Positions 8,332-17,839 are shown, counted from the stretch's first letter. The stretch: 64,000 nucleotides of DNA from Planomicrobium sp. CPCC 101079 (GCF_007859275.1 NZ_VOHC01000021.1:1-64000); one strand, 5' to 3'. The notes: generated by a model not told the origin, from the letters alone. Numbers and translations: made by a program.

Positions 8332-8395
8332 AGGGCAAAAAATGCCCTGTCATTATGCTCTACCCTTCCCGAATCAGGATAAAACAGCAGGGCAT
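8332..8395 (-). terminator. Terminator or attenuator between mutL and glpD
   Basis: On the minus strand, ATGCCCTG (8388-8395) can pair with CAGGGCAT (8342-8349) and is followed directly by six T. The same CAGGGCA can instead pair with a downstream TGCCCT (8332-8337) across the T-run. The two pairings exclude each other. It may be the mutL terminator, or a leader structure controlling glpD as known for GlpP-dependent antitermination in Bacillus. No clear glpD promoter was found in the 193-base gap. Confidence 0.5.
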
Positions 8396-8437
8396 CAATA
8401 AAGACAAATAAAGGCGCAGATCGACCAAAGAGGGAAA

Positions 8438-10303
8438 TTACATTACGCGTTTGAACATTTTTTCAACATCGTACGTTTTAAAATGAATGATGACCGGCCG
8501 GCCATGCGGACAAGTGAACGGCTGCTCTGCATTTTTCAAATCAGCCAGCAGGCGTTCCATTTCATGTTTCTGCAAATAGTGGTTGGCTTTGATGGATCGT
8601 TTGCAGCTCATCATAATCGCTGCCTCTTCCCGCAGTTTTTTGACGTCCACTTTGCGCTCGTTCAATACTTGCTCGATCAAGTCTTCGACGACTTCCTGTT
8701 CGAAGCCTGCCGGAAACCAGGTCGGATGATCTCTGACAATGAAAGAAGTATCGCCGAATTCCTCAAGGAACACACCGCTTTCGTATAACACTTCAAGGTT
8801 TTCTTTCAAGCGCAGCGCTTCATCACGGCTATAGTGGAATGTCATCGGCAAGAGCAGCGCTTGGCGCTCCGCCGCATTAATATGCCCGACTTTTTCCCTA
8901 AAGTATTCATATTTGATGCGTTCTTGTGCGGCGTGCTGGTCGATCAAATAAAAGCCGTCTGAACTTTGGGCCACAATATAAGTACCGTGTATTTGGCCGA
9001 CCACTTCCAGTTCAGGAAATTGCGGGCTTTCCTCTTCCGTAAATCCGACTGTTTGTTCCAGTTCCTCCTCCTGCAGTTCTCTAACCGGAAGCTCATTGCT
9101 TGGAACCTCTTCAACAGGAAGTGCTTCAGGGAAAATTTCGGGTTCTGGATCGGGCTCGTTCTTGGTTTCGGTCACTGCATTAACCATCTCTGTTGGCCTT
9201 GTAAAAGAAGCAGTGCTTGGCGCAACCGGTTCTTGCACGGTATAGGCAGCTTTCCAAATATCCAATTGCTTGGAAGGCATTTGCTTTGGCGCTTTCGGTT
9301 TTTCGATTACTGGTGCGCGAACCGTTCCGCTGACCGTTTGGCGAATGGTCGCATGGATCAGTTCCATCAGCTCTTTTTCCTTGCTCAAGCGGATTTGCTG
9401 CTTCGCCGGATGGACATTGACATCCGTCAAATAGGGGTCGCCTTCGATATTCATGACCACAATCGGCTGCCGCTCAAGCGGCAAAAATGTATGATACGCT
9501 TGATGCACCGTGTTCGCGATGGCATAATGCTTGACCCAGCGGCCGTTGACGAACAAAGAAATGTAATTTTTGTTGGCCCGGGTGATTTCTGGCAACGAAG
9601 CAAATCCGGATATTTTGTAATCGTGGGATTCACCTTCAAATGGAATCATCTTTTTAGCGATCGCCACACCGTAAATATCAGCGAGCACGCGCTTCATCTC
9701 TCCGCTGCCTGCTGTCTGGAGAATGGTCTTCCCTTCATGCGACAACTTAAACGAGATGGCTGGATAGCTGAGCGCAAACCGGTTGAGAAGGTCGATGGTG
9801 TGCCCCAGTTCCGTCTGCAAGGTCTTCATATACTTAAGACGGGCGGGTGTATTGAAAAACAGCTGTTCGATTTTAATGTCGGTTCCTTTTCGCAGCGATC
9901 CAGCCCGATGTTCCACCAGCCGGCCGCCTTCGAGGCGAATAAATGTACCAGAATCCCCGGTAGACGTATGGAGCGTCACTTTAGAAACCGATGCAATACT
10001 GGCCAGCGCTTCTCCGCGGAAGCCAAGCGTCCGAATGCGGAACAAATCGTGTTCATTTGCGATTTTGCTCGTTGCGTGCCTTGAAAACGACAGCAACGCA
10101 TCGTCATCGTCCATCCCGGCCCCGTTGTCGATGATTTGGATTGACGTCAAGCCAGCTTCAAGAAGCAGCACTTCAATCGCCATGCTGCCGGCATCAATGG
10201 CATTTTCCACCAATTCCTTTACGACAGAGGTCGGCCGCTCGACCACTTCCCCCGCCGCGATTTTATTGGATAAGTTTTCCTCCATTAAGCGAATTTGGCC
10301 CAT
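8438..10303 (-). CDS. mutL: DNA mismatch repair protein MutL
   Basis: MutL couples mismatch recognition by MutS to strand nicking and removal. At 621 residues it has an N-terminal GHKL ATPase domain (NAIDAGSMAIEV, DNGAGMD, TLGFRGEALASI), a variable acidic linker around 340-430, and a C-terminal dimerisation domain. The C-terminal domain has the endonuclease motif DQHAAQERIKYE, CKRSIKANHYL and FTCPHGRPV. These show it is the nicking type used by bacteria without MutH. It starts 4 bases after mutS. Confidence 0.97.
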   Translation of the reverse strand: MGQIRLMEENLSNKIAAGEVVERPTSVVKELVENAIDAGSMAIEVLLLEAGLTSIQIIDNGAGMDDDDALLSFSRHATSKIANEHDLFRIRTLGFRGEALASIASVSKVTLHTSTGDSGTFIRLEGGRLVEHRAGSLRKGTDIKIEQLFFNTPARLKYMKTLQTELGHTIDLLNRFALSYPAISFKLSHEGKTILQTAGSGEMKRVLADIYGVAIAKKMIPFEGESHDYKISGFASLPEITRANKNYISLFVNGRWVKHYAIANTVHQAYHTFLPLERQPIVVMNIEGDPYLTDVNVHPAKQQIRLSKEKELMELIHATIRQTVSGTVRAPVIEKPKAPKQMPSKQLDIWKAAYTVQEPVAPSTASFTRPTEMVNAVTETKNEPDPEPEIFPEALPVEEVPSNELPVRELQEEELEQTVGFTEEESPQFPELEVVGQIHGTYIVAQSSDGFYLIDQHAAQERIKYEYFREKVGHINAAERQALLLPMTFHYSRDEALRLKENLEVLYESGVFLEEFGDTSFIVRDHPTWFPAGFEQEVVEDLIEQVLNERKVDVKKLREEAAIMMSCKRSIKANHYLQKHEMERLLADLKNAEQPFTCPHGRPVIIHFKTYDVEKMFKRVM

Positions 10304-10307
10304 CGTC

Positions 10308-12833
10308 TCATCCTTTCTTGCTTAGTTTCGCCTGTAAATCATTCAACAGCTGCAGCGATTGAAGCGGCGTCATCGCTGCAATGTTGACATCCGCAATCGA
10401 CTGAAGCACTTCCTCGCTGTCGGTATCGCGCTCATCAAAAAACGATAACTGCTCGACATGGCTGACTTGCTGTTTTTTGTCTTCTTCAAAACTTCTTAAA
10501 AGATCGCGTGCACGGCCGAGAATGGCTTGCGGCAAATTGGCAAGTTCAGCCACATGGATACCATAGCTCTTATCTGCCGGCCCTTGTTTCACTTTGTGCA
10601 GAAAAACTACTTTTCCAGACTGCTCCATCGCCGCTACATGGACATTGCACAATTTATCAAGCGACTGGTCAAGTGCCGTCAATTCATGGTAATGCGTTGA
10701 AAACAGTGTGTTGGCCCCGATATGATCATGGATGTATTCGATCATTGATTGGGCTAACGCCATACCGTCATAGGTGGAAGTTCCACGCCCGATTTCGTCA
10801 AACAGCAACAAGCTGCGTTCAGTGGCGTGCGTGATGGCGTACTGCGACTCGAGCATTTCGACCATGAATGTACTTTGACCAGAAACAAGGTCATCCGCCG
10901 CACCTATCCGTGTGAAAATCTGGTCGACAATCGGCAAGTTGGCGGATTCTGCCGGAACATAGCTGCCAATCTGCGCTAGAACAATCGTCAACGCCACTTG
11001 GCGCATGTAAGTACTTTTACCGGACATATTCGGCCCCGTAATTAGCATCATATTTTGCTGTTCCGTCAATACGCAGTCATTCGGAACGTAATGCTGTTTG
11101 TTGAGCATTTTCTCGACGACCGGGTGACGGCCCTCAATAATCGAAATCTCTCGTGAGTCGTTGAATTGCGGTTTCACAAAACGGTATTTCTCTGCAACGC
11201 CGGAAAAGCTCTGGAACACGTCCAATTCGCTTAATGTAGAAGCGAGCTTTTGGATGCGCGAAATGTATTGCTTCGCTTCATCGCGGATTTTCACAAACAA
11301 TTCGTATTCCAGCGACAAACTCTCTTCTTCCGCAGTCAAAATAAGGGTTTCTTTTTCTTTTAGTTCCGGTGTGATATAGCGTTCTGCATTCGCCAGCGTC
11401 TGTTTCCGTTCATAGCGATCGAGATCAGCCAAATGCATATTCGCTTTCGATACTTCAATATAATAGCCGAAAATCCGGTTATAACCGATTTTCAGGGTTT
11501 TAATGCCTGTTAATTGGCGTTCTCTTTGTTCCAGTTCCGCAATCCAGTCTTTGCCGTTGCGGGAAGCGTAGCGATATTGATCAAGTTGTTCGTTATAGCC
11601 TTCACGGATGACGCCGCCTTCTTTGGCGGATAGCGGCGGGTTTTCACTGATGGCTTCCAGCAATTCGCAAACTTCACCGCAGCGGTCCAACTTCTCTCCA
11701 AAACTCGCTAGCACATCACTTCCTGAATTGGCCAACTCGCTGATAATAGCCGGCACTTTTTCAAGCGAGCTCCGCAACTGTGCCAAATCCCGTCCGCTCG
11801 CACTGCCGAATGCAATGCGTCCGCTTAACCGTTCCAAATCGTAGACTTCCTTTAGTAACCCTTGAAGTTCAACTCGGGTAAAATATTGCGCCATCAAGGC
11901 TTCCACCATGCGCTGCCGGTTCTCGATCAACCGTCTGTTTGCGAGTGGCTGATGCAGCCATTGCTTAAGTTTTCGGCTGCCCATTGCTGTTACTGTTTCA
12001 TCGAGCAGCCAAAGAAGCGTGCCTTTTGTTTCGCCGCCGCGGATCGACTGCAAAAGCTCCAAATTTCGCTTGGAATGAAAGTCGATTGTCAAAAGCTGTC
12101 CATTTTCGTTATAAGAAAACGGCTGAATGTGCTGAAGCGATTGCTGCTGGGTTCTTGCGATATAGGTCAACAACCGCCGGCTGCCCATTTTCAATTCTTC
12201 TGGGCATTCCGTCAACAGTGTTTCATCGGCCTTGTAGGCAAATTCCATCGGCTCTATCGACAACACAACGTCCTGCGCTTCTTCGTTCAACAATAAAAAC
12301 AGTTGATCTGATACTACCAGTTCCCGAATATGCAGGGACTGCAATTCCTGCAGAAGCGCGTTTCCAGCTCCTGTTATGTATGTGGCCGTCGCTTCACCGG
12401 TGCTGATGTCGACATACGACAAAGCAAAGCCGCCTTCAAGTTCTTCAGCCGCTGCAATAAAATGGTTAGATTTCGAATCGATGCTTTTACCTTCTGTATG
12501 GGTGCCGGGTGTGATCAGACGAACCACTTCCCGTTTAACGACACCTTTTGTCAGTTTCGGGTCTTCCACTTGTTCGCAAATGGCGACTTTATGCCCTTTT
12601 TGAATCAATTGATCAATGTAATTTTTTGCTGCATGGTGCGGAACACCGCACATCGGAATGCGCTCATCGCCATTGCCGCCACGGCTTGTCAACGTGATTT
12701 CCAAAAGCTGGGACGCTTTTAAGGCGTCGTCATAAAACATCTCATAAAAATCTCCCAGGCGGAAAAACAAAAAAGCATCCTGGTAATCAGCCTTCACTTG
12801 CAAATATTGTTGAATCATTGGTGTAGGTGCCAT
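10308..12833 (-). CDS. mutS: DNA mismatch repair protein MutS
   Basis: MutS recognises base mismatches and small loops. At 841 residues it is close to the Bacillus protein. The mismatch-contacting Phe-X-Glu lies in GDFYEMFYDDA near residue 32. The ATPase has Walker A GPNMSGKST and Walker B LLFDEIGRGTSTYDGMAL. A C-terminal QLSFF peptide is a beta-clamp binding motif. The start is the ATG behind AGAGG. In B. subtilis the spore coat gene cotE lies between ricA and mutS; here only 119 bases with a terminator and promoter are found. Confidence 0.98.
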   Translation of the reverse strand: MAPTPMIQQYLQVKADYQDAFLFFRLGDFYEMFYDDALKASQLLEITLTSRGGNGDERIPMCGVPHHAAKNYIDQLIQKGHKVAICEQVEDPKLTKGVVKREVVRLITPGTHTEGKSIDSKSNHFIAAAEELEGGFALSYVDISTGEATATYITGAGNALLQELQSLHIRELVVSDQLFLLLNEEAQDVVLSIEPMEFAYKADETLLTECPEELKMGSRRLLTYIARTQQQSLQHIQPFSYNENGQLLTIDFHSKRNLELLQSIRGGETKGTLLWLLDETVTAMGSRKLKQWLHQPLANRRLIENRQRMVEALMAQYFTRVELQGLLKEVYDLERLSGRIAFGSASGRDLAQLRSSLEKVPAIISELANSGSDVLASFGEKLDRCGEVCELLEAISENPPLSAKEGGVIREGYNEQLDQYRYASRNGKDWIAELEQRERQLTGIKTLKIGYNRIFGYYIEVSKANMHLADLDRYERKQTLANAERYITPELKEKETLILTAEEESLSLEYELFVKIRDEAKQYISRIQKLASTLSELDVFQSFSGVAEKYRFVKPQFNDSREISIIEGRHPVVEKMLNKQHYVPNDCVLTEQQNMMLITGPNMSGKSTYMRQVALTIVLAQIGSYVPAESANLPIVDQIFTRIGAADDLVSGQSTFMVEMLESQYAITHATERSLLLFDEIGRGTSTYDGMALAQSMIEYIHDHIGANTLFSTHYHELTALDQSLDKLCNVHVAAMEQSGKVVFLHKVKQGPADKSYGIHVAELANLPQAILGRARDLLRSFEEDKKQQVSHVEQLSFFDERDTDSEEVLQSIADVNIAAMTPLQSLQLLNDLQAKLSKKG

Positions 12834-12869
12834 TTCAAAACCTCTTTCACGGTATTTCTTTATTTCTTC

Positions 12870-12878
12870 ATTATATCA
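12870..12878 (-). promoter_or_regulatory. Extended -10 promoter before mutSL
   Basis: The minus strand reads TGATATAAT, an exact extended -10 (TGNTATAAT), 36 bases upstream of the mutS start. No good -35 is present, as expected for this promoter type. It lies between the ricA terminator and mutS. Confidence 0.6.
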
Positions 12879-12896
12879 AATTTGGGAAGGGAAAAG

Positions 12897-12932
12897 AAAA
12901 AACTGAAAGAGCGTTTGCTCTTTCAGTTTTTA
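12897..12932 (-). terminator. Intrinsic terminator of ricA
   Basis: The stem is AAAACTGAAAGAGC paired with GCTCTTTCAGTTTT around a 4-base loop and is followed on the minus strand by TTTTTTC. It ends the miaB-ricA unit. Confidence 0.9.
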
Positions 12933-12952
12933 ATTCTCACGCTTCACTGTTC

Positions 12953-13381
12953 TTATGACAGCTTCTTCGGTTTGCTGGCTTCTACTTTAGAACCGGTTTC
13001 GCCGCGAAGAATGTCTCCGCCCGTATCCGTGATAATTTTGTTTGTCACTTGGTTGGCAATGGCAGTTGAAACCATTTGAAGAAGGGAGTTGACATCTGTT
13101 TGCGATTGCTTGAATTCTTGGACAATCGGCACAGCGTCGATTTCTTCTTCAATTTTTTTGATTTTGCCTTCAATCAATTCTAATGCGCGTTCTTTGCCAT
13201 AGGCTTGGAAATTGACTGCTTGTTTCTGCAAACTTTTCAAGCTCGCAATTTTTTCGCGGATTTTCTGGTTTTCGTTAATTTGTGCTTCTGCCCGTTTGAA
13301 AAATTCCACTTCTTCTGTTTCAGCGATCATGTCCGCCACTTCACGGGCTTTTGCGATAATTTCTTCTTTTGAATATGCCAT
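12953..13381 (-). CDS. ricA: RicA (YmcA), subunit of the RicAFT RNA-maturation complex
   Basis: In B. subtilis RicA, RicF (YlbF) and RicT (YaaT) form a complex that assists RNase Y cleavage of mRNAs and affects competence, biofilm formation and sporulation. This is a 142-residue, mostly helical YlbF/YmcA-family protein that keeps the family core (VEFFKRAEAQINEN, LLQMVSTAIANQVTN, ITDTGGDILRGETGSKV). The ATG at 13381 is preferred; an in-frame GTG at 13393 overlaps the miaB stop. The protein has no cysteine at all, while the C-terminus of the B. subtilis protein does, as far as is recalled, contain one. Partner rny lies three genes upstream. Confidence 0.92.
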   Translation of the reverse strand: MAYSKEEIIAKAREVADMIAETEEVEFFKRAEAQINENQKIREKIASLKSLQKQAVNFQAYGKERALELIEGKIKKIEEEIDAVPIVQEFKQSQTDVNSLLQMVSTAIANQVTNKIITDTGGDILRGETGSKVEASKPKKLS

Positions 13382-13385
13382 TCTT

Positions 13386-14924
13386 TTAGACACCCACTTC
13401 TTGGCCTGAAACGACTTCTAGTAATTCTCCGTTTAAAGACCATGTTTTTGTTGTTGTTATTTTCACTTTGACAAGTTTTCCAATTATGGACTTCGGACCG
13501 ACAAAGTTGACGAGTTTATTTTTCGCCGTATAGCCCGACAAAACATCAGGGTTTTTCTTGCTTTCCCCTTCGACGAGTACTTCGACAATCTGGCCATCGT
13601 ATGCTTTCATAGCGGCCGCTGCGTATTCATTCACGACGGCATTCAAGCGCTGGAGGCGTTCTTTTTTCACTTCCATCGGCACATTGTCTTCCATTTTCGC
13701 TGCCGGAGTTCCTTCTCGCGGCGAATAGATATACGTAAACGCCATTTCATAGCCGACTTCTTTGAACAATGACAAGGTTTCTTCGAATTGCTCCTCGGTC
13801 TCGTTCGGGAACCCGACGATGATGTCAGTAGTCAAGGAAACGTTCGGAATCGCTTCGCGAATTTTGCGGACAAGCTCCAGGTAATGCTCGCGTGAATATT
13901 TTCGCGCCATGATTTTCAACATACTTGTCGAACCTGATTGTACAGGTAAATGGATGTGGTCCACAAGGTTTCCGCCTTTTGCAAGCACTTCGATCAAATG
14001 ATCGTCAAAATCGCGCGGGTGGCTTGTTGTGAACCGGATGCGCGGAATGTCAATCGTCCGCAGTTCAGCCATCAAATCGCCAAGGCCATAGGTAAGATCT
14101 GCAAAGTCTTTGCCGTAGGCATTGACGTTCTGCCCAAGCAGCGTTACTTCCTTGTAGCCTTGTGCGGCCAGATGCCGGACTTCCTGGATAATGTCAGCAG
14201 GACGGCGTGAACGTTCTTTGCCGCGCGTATAAGGCACGATGCAATATGTACAGAACTTATCGCAGCCATACATAATGTTCACCCAGGCTTTAATCTTGCC
14301 TTTACGCACTTTCGGCAAGTTCTCAATGACATCGCCTTCTTTTGACCAGACATCGATGACCATTTCTTTTGACATATACGCTTCGTTTAAAATTTCGGGC
14401 AAGCGGTGGATATTGTGCGTCCCGAAAATCATATCGACTTGGTCATACGTCTTCAGAATTTTATTGACCACCGATTCCTCTTGGGACATACAGCCGCAAA
14501 CCCCGATAAGAACATCCGGATTTTCAAGTTTTAATGGTTTTAGATGGCCAAGTTCACCGAACACTTTGTTTTCGGCGTTTTCACGAATGGCGCATGTATT
14601 CAACAAAATGACGTTTGCATCTTCAACGGAATTTGCAGTTTCATAACCCAGCTGCATCAAGATTCCGGCTATTACTTCCGTGTCGTGCTCGTTCATTTGA
14701 CAGCCATAAGTACGGATATAAAATTTGCGGCCCTTGCCCATGTCCGCAAATCTAGGATCAATCTTAAAATTATCAAAATAAGCGACTTCTTCTTTTCCTC
14801 GTTTTTTAGCGTCTTTCAATGAAGGAGGCGTATAAACGCTTTGGAAGTATTGGCTATAATCCTTTTCAGGCTTGGCCGGTGTCGCTGCCACTTGAGTTGA
14901 CTGCAATCGCTGTTCCTCATTCAT
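13386..14924 (-). CDS. miaB: tRNA-2-methylthio-N6-dimethylallyladenosine synthase
   Basis: MiaB is a radical-SAM methylthiotransferase that adds a methylthio group to the MiaA product at A37 of tRNA. At 512 residues it has an N-terminal UPF0004 domain with cluster cysteines in [19 protein letters not shown] and GVCGCMSQ. The radical-SAM CxxxCxxC is in [16 protein letters not shown] and a C-terminal TRAM domain follows. The start is the ATG at 14924, seven bases after AAAGGGG; an upstream in-frame TTG lacks such a site. It has its own promoter, and the ricA start lies just after its stop codon. Confidence 0.97.
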   Translation of the reverse strand: MNEEQRLQSTQVAATPAKPEKDYSQYFQSVYTPPSLKDAKKRGKEEVAYFDNFKIDPRFADMGKGRKFYIRTYGCQMNEHDTEVIAGILMQLGYETANSVEDANVILLNTCAIRENAENKVFGELGHLKPLKLENPDVLIGVCGCMSQEESVVNKILKTYDQVDMIFGTHNIHRLPEILNEAYMSKEMVIDVWSKEGDVIENLPKVRKGKIKAWVNIMYGCDKFCTYCIVPYTRGKERSRRPADIIQEVRHLAAQGYKEVTLLGQNVNAYGKDFADLTYGLGDLMAELRTIDIPRIRFTTSHPRDFDDHLIEVLAKGGNLVDHIHLPVQSGSTSMLKIMARKYSREHYLELVRKIREAIPNVSLTTDIIVGFPNETEEQFEETLSLFKEVGYEMAFTYIYSPREGTPAAKMEDNVPMEVKKERLQRLNAVVNEYAAAAMKAYDGQIVEVLVEGESKKNPDVLSGYTAKNKLVNFVGPKSIIGKLVKVKITTTKTWSLNGELLEVVSGQEVGV

Positions 14925-14951
14925 GAAAAAACCCCTTTCAATCAATACCTT

Positions 14952-14981
14952 ATTATACTGAATAAGGCCGCTGCTCTACAA
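14952..14981 (-). promoter_or_regulatory. Promoter of miaB-ricA
   Basis: TTGTAG (14976-14981) and a consensus TATAAT (14952-14957) are 18 bases apart on the minus strand, about 28 bases upstream of the miaB ATG. Confidence 0.68.
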
Positions 14982-15024
14982 GATGCGCGCCTGAATTGTC
15001 GGAGAATCGACAAGAAGACCCCGT

Positions 15025-15822
15025 TTAGTTTTCGAACGGGTAATCTTCATTGATGTAAATGCGTTCGAAAGATGTGGTTTTGCCTGTTTGGTCGTCCACT
15101 TCGGTATAAAAGCCGCTGACAACGGAACGGCCTTTTTTCGGCACTTCAAAACGTGTCGGCATATTGGTTTTGAAACGGTATAGCACCGATTCTTTTGTCA
15201 TGCCCAGAATTTCATCGTAAGGTCCGGTCATGCCAACGTCTGAGATGTATGCAGTGCCGTTCGGCAAAATGCGGGCATCGGCCGTTTGGACATGTGTATG
15301 CGTCCCAACGACAACCGAAGCGCGTCCATCCAAATGCCAGCCCATGGCAATTTTTTCACTGGTCGCTTCTGCATGGAAATCGACAAAGACAAGCGGCGAA
15401 ATGGCTTTTGCTTCTTCTATCAGCGCGTCCACCGTTTTAAACGGGTCCTCATGCGGCGGCAAGAACACGCGGCCATGCAAATTGATGACAGATAAGGTTT
15501 GGCCGTTTTTTGTTACAGTCGCCATGCCGCGCCCAGGCGCTTCTTCCGAAAAGTTTGCAGGGCGGATTAAATAATCGACTTCATCGATAAAGTCGAATAT
15601 TTCTTTCTGGTCCCATGTATGGTTGCCCATCGTCACCATATCCACGCCCATAAACAACAGGTCTTGGTAAATGGCTTTTGTGATGCCTCGGCCAGCTGCA
15701 GCGTTTTCGCCGTTCGCAATTACTACATCCGGTGCATATTTTCTTTTTAAGCGGGGTAAATAAGATTCCAGTGCATCTCTGCCAATCGAGCCGACGATGT
15801 CACCAATAAATAAGATTTTCAT
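15025..15822 (-). CDS. ymdB: YmdB, metallophosphoesterase (cyclic nucleotide phosphodiesterase family)
   Basis: YmdB-type proteins are di-metal phosphoesterases. The B. subtilis protein hydrolyses 2',3'-cyclic nucleotides and influences biofilm and motility gene choice. At 265 residues this copy keeps the metal and active-site residues: GDIVGS (Asp8), NGENAA (about 37-42), GNHTWDQ (about 66-72), DFHAEATSEK and GTHTHVQT. It follows rny by 65 bases that contain the rny terminator. In B. subtilis spoVS follows ymdB; here miaB comes next. Confidence 0.95.
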   Translation of the reverse strand: MKILFIGDIVGSIGRDALESYLPRLKRKYAPDVVIANGENAAAGRGITKAIYQDLLFMGVDMVTMGNHTWDQKEIFDFIDEVDYLIRPANFSEEAPGRGMATVTKNGQTLSVINLHGRVFLPPHEDPFKTVDALIEEAKAISPLVFVDFHAEATSEKIAMGWHLDGRASVVVGTHTHVQTADARILPNGTAYISDVGMTGPYDEILGMTKESVLYRFKTNMPTRFEVPKKGRSVVSGFYTEVDDQTGKTTSFERIYINEDYPFEN

Positions 15823-15845
15823 TTAGTCACCTTTTTCCATAAGAA

Positions 15846-15881
15846 AAAGGCTTCTTTGAATAGACATTCATCGAAGCCTTT
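15846..15881 (-). terminator. Intrinsic terminator of rny
   Basis: The stem is AAAGGCTTC paired with GAAGCCTTT around an 18-base loop, followed on the minus strand by TTTTTC. It lies between rny and ymdB and may be leaky, since no clear ymdB promoter is seen. Confidence 0.75.
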
Positions 15882-15887
15882 ATCGTA

Positions 15888-17447
15888 TTATTTTGCGTAT
15901 TCAACTGCTCTTGTTTCCCGAATCACCGTAACTTTGATATGGCCAGGATAATCCAGCTCTTCTTCAATCCGTTTACGGATGTCACGGGCAAGGCGATGCG
16001 CCGTCATATCGTCAATCTGTTCTGGACGGACCATGATGCGAATTTCGCGGCCTGCTTGAATCGCGAAGGATTTCTCAACGCCTTCGTATGATTCGGAGAT
16101 TTCTTCAAGCTTTTCTAAGCGGCGGATGTAATTTTCCAAAGTCTCGCTTCGTGCACCAGGGCGCGCTGCCGACAAGGCATCAGCTGCTGCGACAATCACC
16201 GAAATGATTGATGTCGGTTCTGTGTCTCCGTGATGGGAAGCGATGCTGTTGATGACAACCGGATGCTCTTTGTATTTCGTGCCAAGTTCCACGCCGATTT
16301 CCACGTGGCTTCCTTCTACTTCATGGTCGATGGCTTTCCCTATATCGTGAAGAAGGCCAGCACGTCTTGCCAAAGTTACATCTTCGCCAAGTTCTGCTGC
16401 CATTAAGCCGGAGAGGAAGGCTACTTCGACAGAATGCTTCAAGACATTCTGTCCATAGCTTGTGCGGTAACGCAGACGGCCTAGAATCTTGATCAAGTCC
16501 GGATGCAGATTGTGGACGCCTACGTCAAAAGTGGTTTGTTCCCCAATTTCGCGGATTTGTTCGTCTACTTCTCGTCTTGACTTCTCAACCATTTCTTCAA
16601 TGCGTGCCGGGTGGATACGGCCATCAGACACTAGTTTTTCAAGTGCCAGACGCGCTGTTTCTCGGCGGATTGGATCGAAGCCGGATAAGATAACCGCTTC
16701 TGGTGTATCATCGATAATCAAATCGATGCCAGTCAAGGTTTCAAGCGTCCGGATATTCCGTCCTTCACGTCCGATAATCCGGCCTTTCATCTCGTCGTTC
16801 GGCAAGTTGACTACAGAAACAGTAGTTTCTGCAACATGGTCTGCAGCAAAACGCTGCATTGCCAATGAAAGAATGTTTTTGGCTTTTTTGTCCGATTCCT
16901 CTTTTGCACGCGCTTCAGTTTCTTTGATCATTGCTGCAATATCGGTTGAAAGTTCATTTTCAACTTCCTGCAAGATGATGCCTTTCGCTTCTTCGCGTGT
17001 TAAAGCTGAAATGCGTTCCATTTCGGCCTGTTGCTGACGGACTAACTCTTCAGCTCTGCTCTCCATCTGTACAATATGCTGTTGTTTTTCTGCGAGCGCT
17101 TCGTCTTTGCGTTCAAGACTCGCTTCTCTTTTGTTTAAAGCATCATCCTTGCGATCTAAATTTTCTTCTCTCTGCAACAACCGATTTTCTTGTCTTTGAA
17201 GTTCAGATCGGCGTTCCCGAATTTCAGATTCTGTTTCAGTACGCAATTTATGATTTTCGTCTTTCGCTTCCAATAAGGCTTCTTTTTTCAGCGCTTCCGC
17301 TTCTCGTTTCGCATCTTCAAGAATCTGCTCTGCGGAGTTTTTGGCGCCTGCCACTTTGGAATCATTTGATTTTTTCAACGCAAAATATCCAACAACTACA
17401 CCGACAATGATGCCAAGCAAAGCGAAGATGATCTCAGTAAAACCCAT
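15888..17447 (-). CDS. rny: Ribonuclease Y
   Basis: RNase Y is the membrane-anchored endoribonuclease that starts decay of many mRNAs in Firmicutes. At 519 residues it matches the family. There is an N-terminal membrane helix (about 4-24), a long charged coiled coil (about 30-200), a KH domain with [13 protein letters not shown], and an HD domain with [10 protein letters not shown] and SIASHHGD. An AGGAGG site precedes the ATG. It has a strong promoter with a leader of roughly 100 bases. The ricA gene nearby encodes part of its specificity complex. Confidence 0.98.
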   Translation of the reverse strand: MGFTEIIFALLGIIVGVVVGYFALKKSNDSKVAGAKNSAEQILEDAKREAEALKKEALLEAKDENHKLRTETESEIRERRSELQRQENRLLQREENLDRKDDALNKREASLERKDEALAEKQQHIVQMESRAEELVRQQQAEMERISALTREEAKGIILQEVENELSTDIAAMIKETEARAKEESDKKAKNILSLAMQRFAADHVAETTVSVVNLPNDEMKGRIIGREGRNIRTLETLTGIDLIIDDTPEAVILSGFDPIRRETARLALEKLVSDGRIHPARIEEMVEKSRREVDEQIREIGEQTTFDVGVHNLHPDLIKILGRLRYRTSYGQNVLKHSVEVAFLSGLMAAELGEDVTLARRAGLLHDIGKAIDHEVEGSHVEIGVELGTKYKEHPVVINSIASHHGDTEPTSIISVIVAAADALSAARPGARSETLENYIRRLEKLEEISESYEGVEKSFAIQAGREIRIMVRPEQIDDMTAHRLARDIRKRIEEELDYPGHIKVTVIRETRAVEYAK

Positions 17448-17550
17448 TCGGACACCTCCTCTTGCTATTCGTATTACCTTTTCAAAAGATGAATAATAAA
17501 AGATTTTTTACCTATAAATCGTTTAAAAAAAATTAAATTATACAATTTTA

Positions 17551-17579
17551 ATTGTATAGATGGACTTATACCATGTCAA
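17551..17579 (-). promoter_or_regulatory. Promoter of rny
   Basis: TTGACA (17574-17579) and TACAAT (17551-17556) are 17 bases apart. An inverted repeat TATACAAT/ATTGTATA with a 4-base spacer (17539-17558) covers the -10 and the likely start of transcription. It could be an operator or a 5' hairpin of the message. Confidence 0.82.
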
Positions 17580-17593
17580 CCCATGGAGCGATG

Positions 17594-17712
17594 GAAAAGC
17601 GGAAGTGCCTGGTCAGCTCCGACAAGCGCTGGAGGGCTTGAAAGCCATGGCGTTCCTTGCCATGGATTCGAGACCGAAGCGACTCGAGGAGCTAGGCACT
17701 GGAGTCTAGACA
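17594..17712. repeat. Structured intergenic repeat, unit A copy 1
   Basis: The unit starts GAAAAGCGGAAGTGCC and ends CTGGAGTCTAGACA. Its outer ends pair (AGTGCCT..AGCTCC with GGAGCT..AGGCACT), and a central imperfect hairpin is built on CCATGGC/GCCATGG. It does not code for a convincing protein. It is about 88% like copy 2 by eye and begins only 14 bases upstream of the rny promoter. Confidence 0.85.
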
Positions 17713-17717
17713 ACACC

Positions 17718-17837
17718 GAAAAGCGCAGGCGGCCGTGCAGATTCGACGGGCATAAGACGGTTCGGCGAAGCGGCGCGTTTTGCCGCATAGCCGAAACGGC
17801 TTATGACCCCGAGAATCTGGCCGCCGGAGTCTAGACA
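17718..17837. repeat. Structured intergenic repeat, unit B copy 1
   Basis: Unit B has the same architecture as unit A but a different sequence. It starts GAAAAGCGCAGGCGGCC and ends CCGGAGTCTAGACA. The outer stem is GCGGCC/AGATTC with GAATCT/GGCCGC. A long inner hairpin spans 17751-17805 (CATAAG..GGTTCGGC with GCCGAAAC..CTTATG, and GCGGC with GCCGC at the top). Confidence 0.8.
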
Positions 17838-17839
17838 CT

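Noticed and set aside
8966-10084. Plus-strand open frame of 372 codons antisense to mutL
   Set aside because: It is the longest antisense frame, but its translation is rich in Phe, Arg and Cys as expected for a mirror of a coding strand, and mutL on the other strand is complete and conserved.
15008-15035. Terminator after ymdB
   Set aside because: CCCGTT and AACGGG can pair across the stop codon, but the stem is only 6 bp and no T-run follows, so it was not listed.
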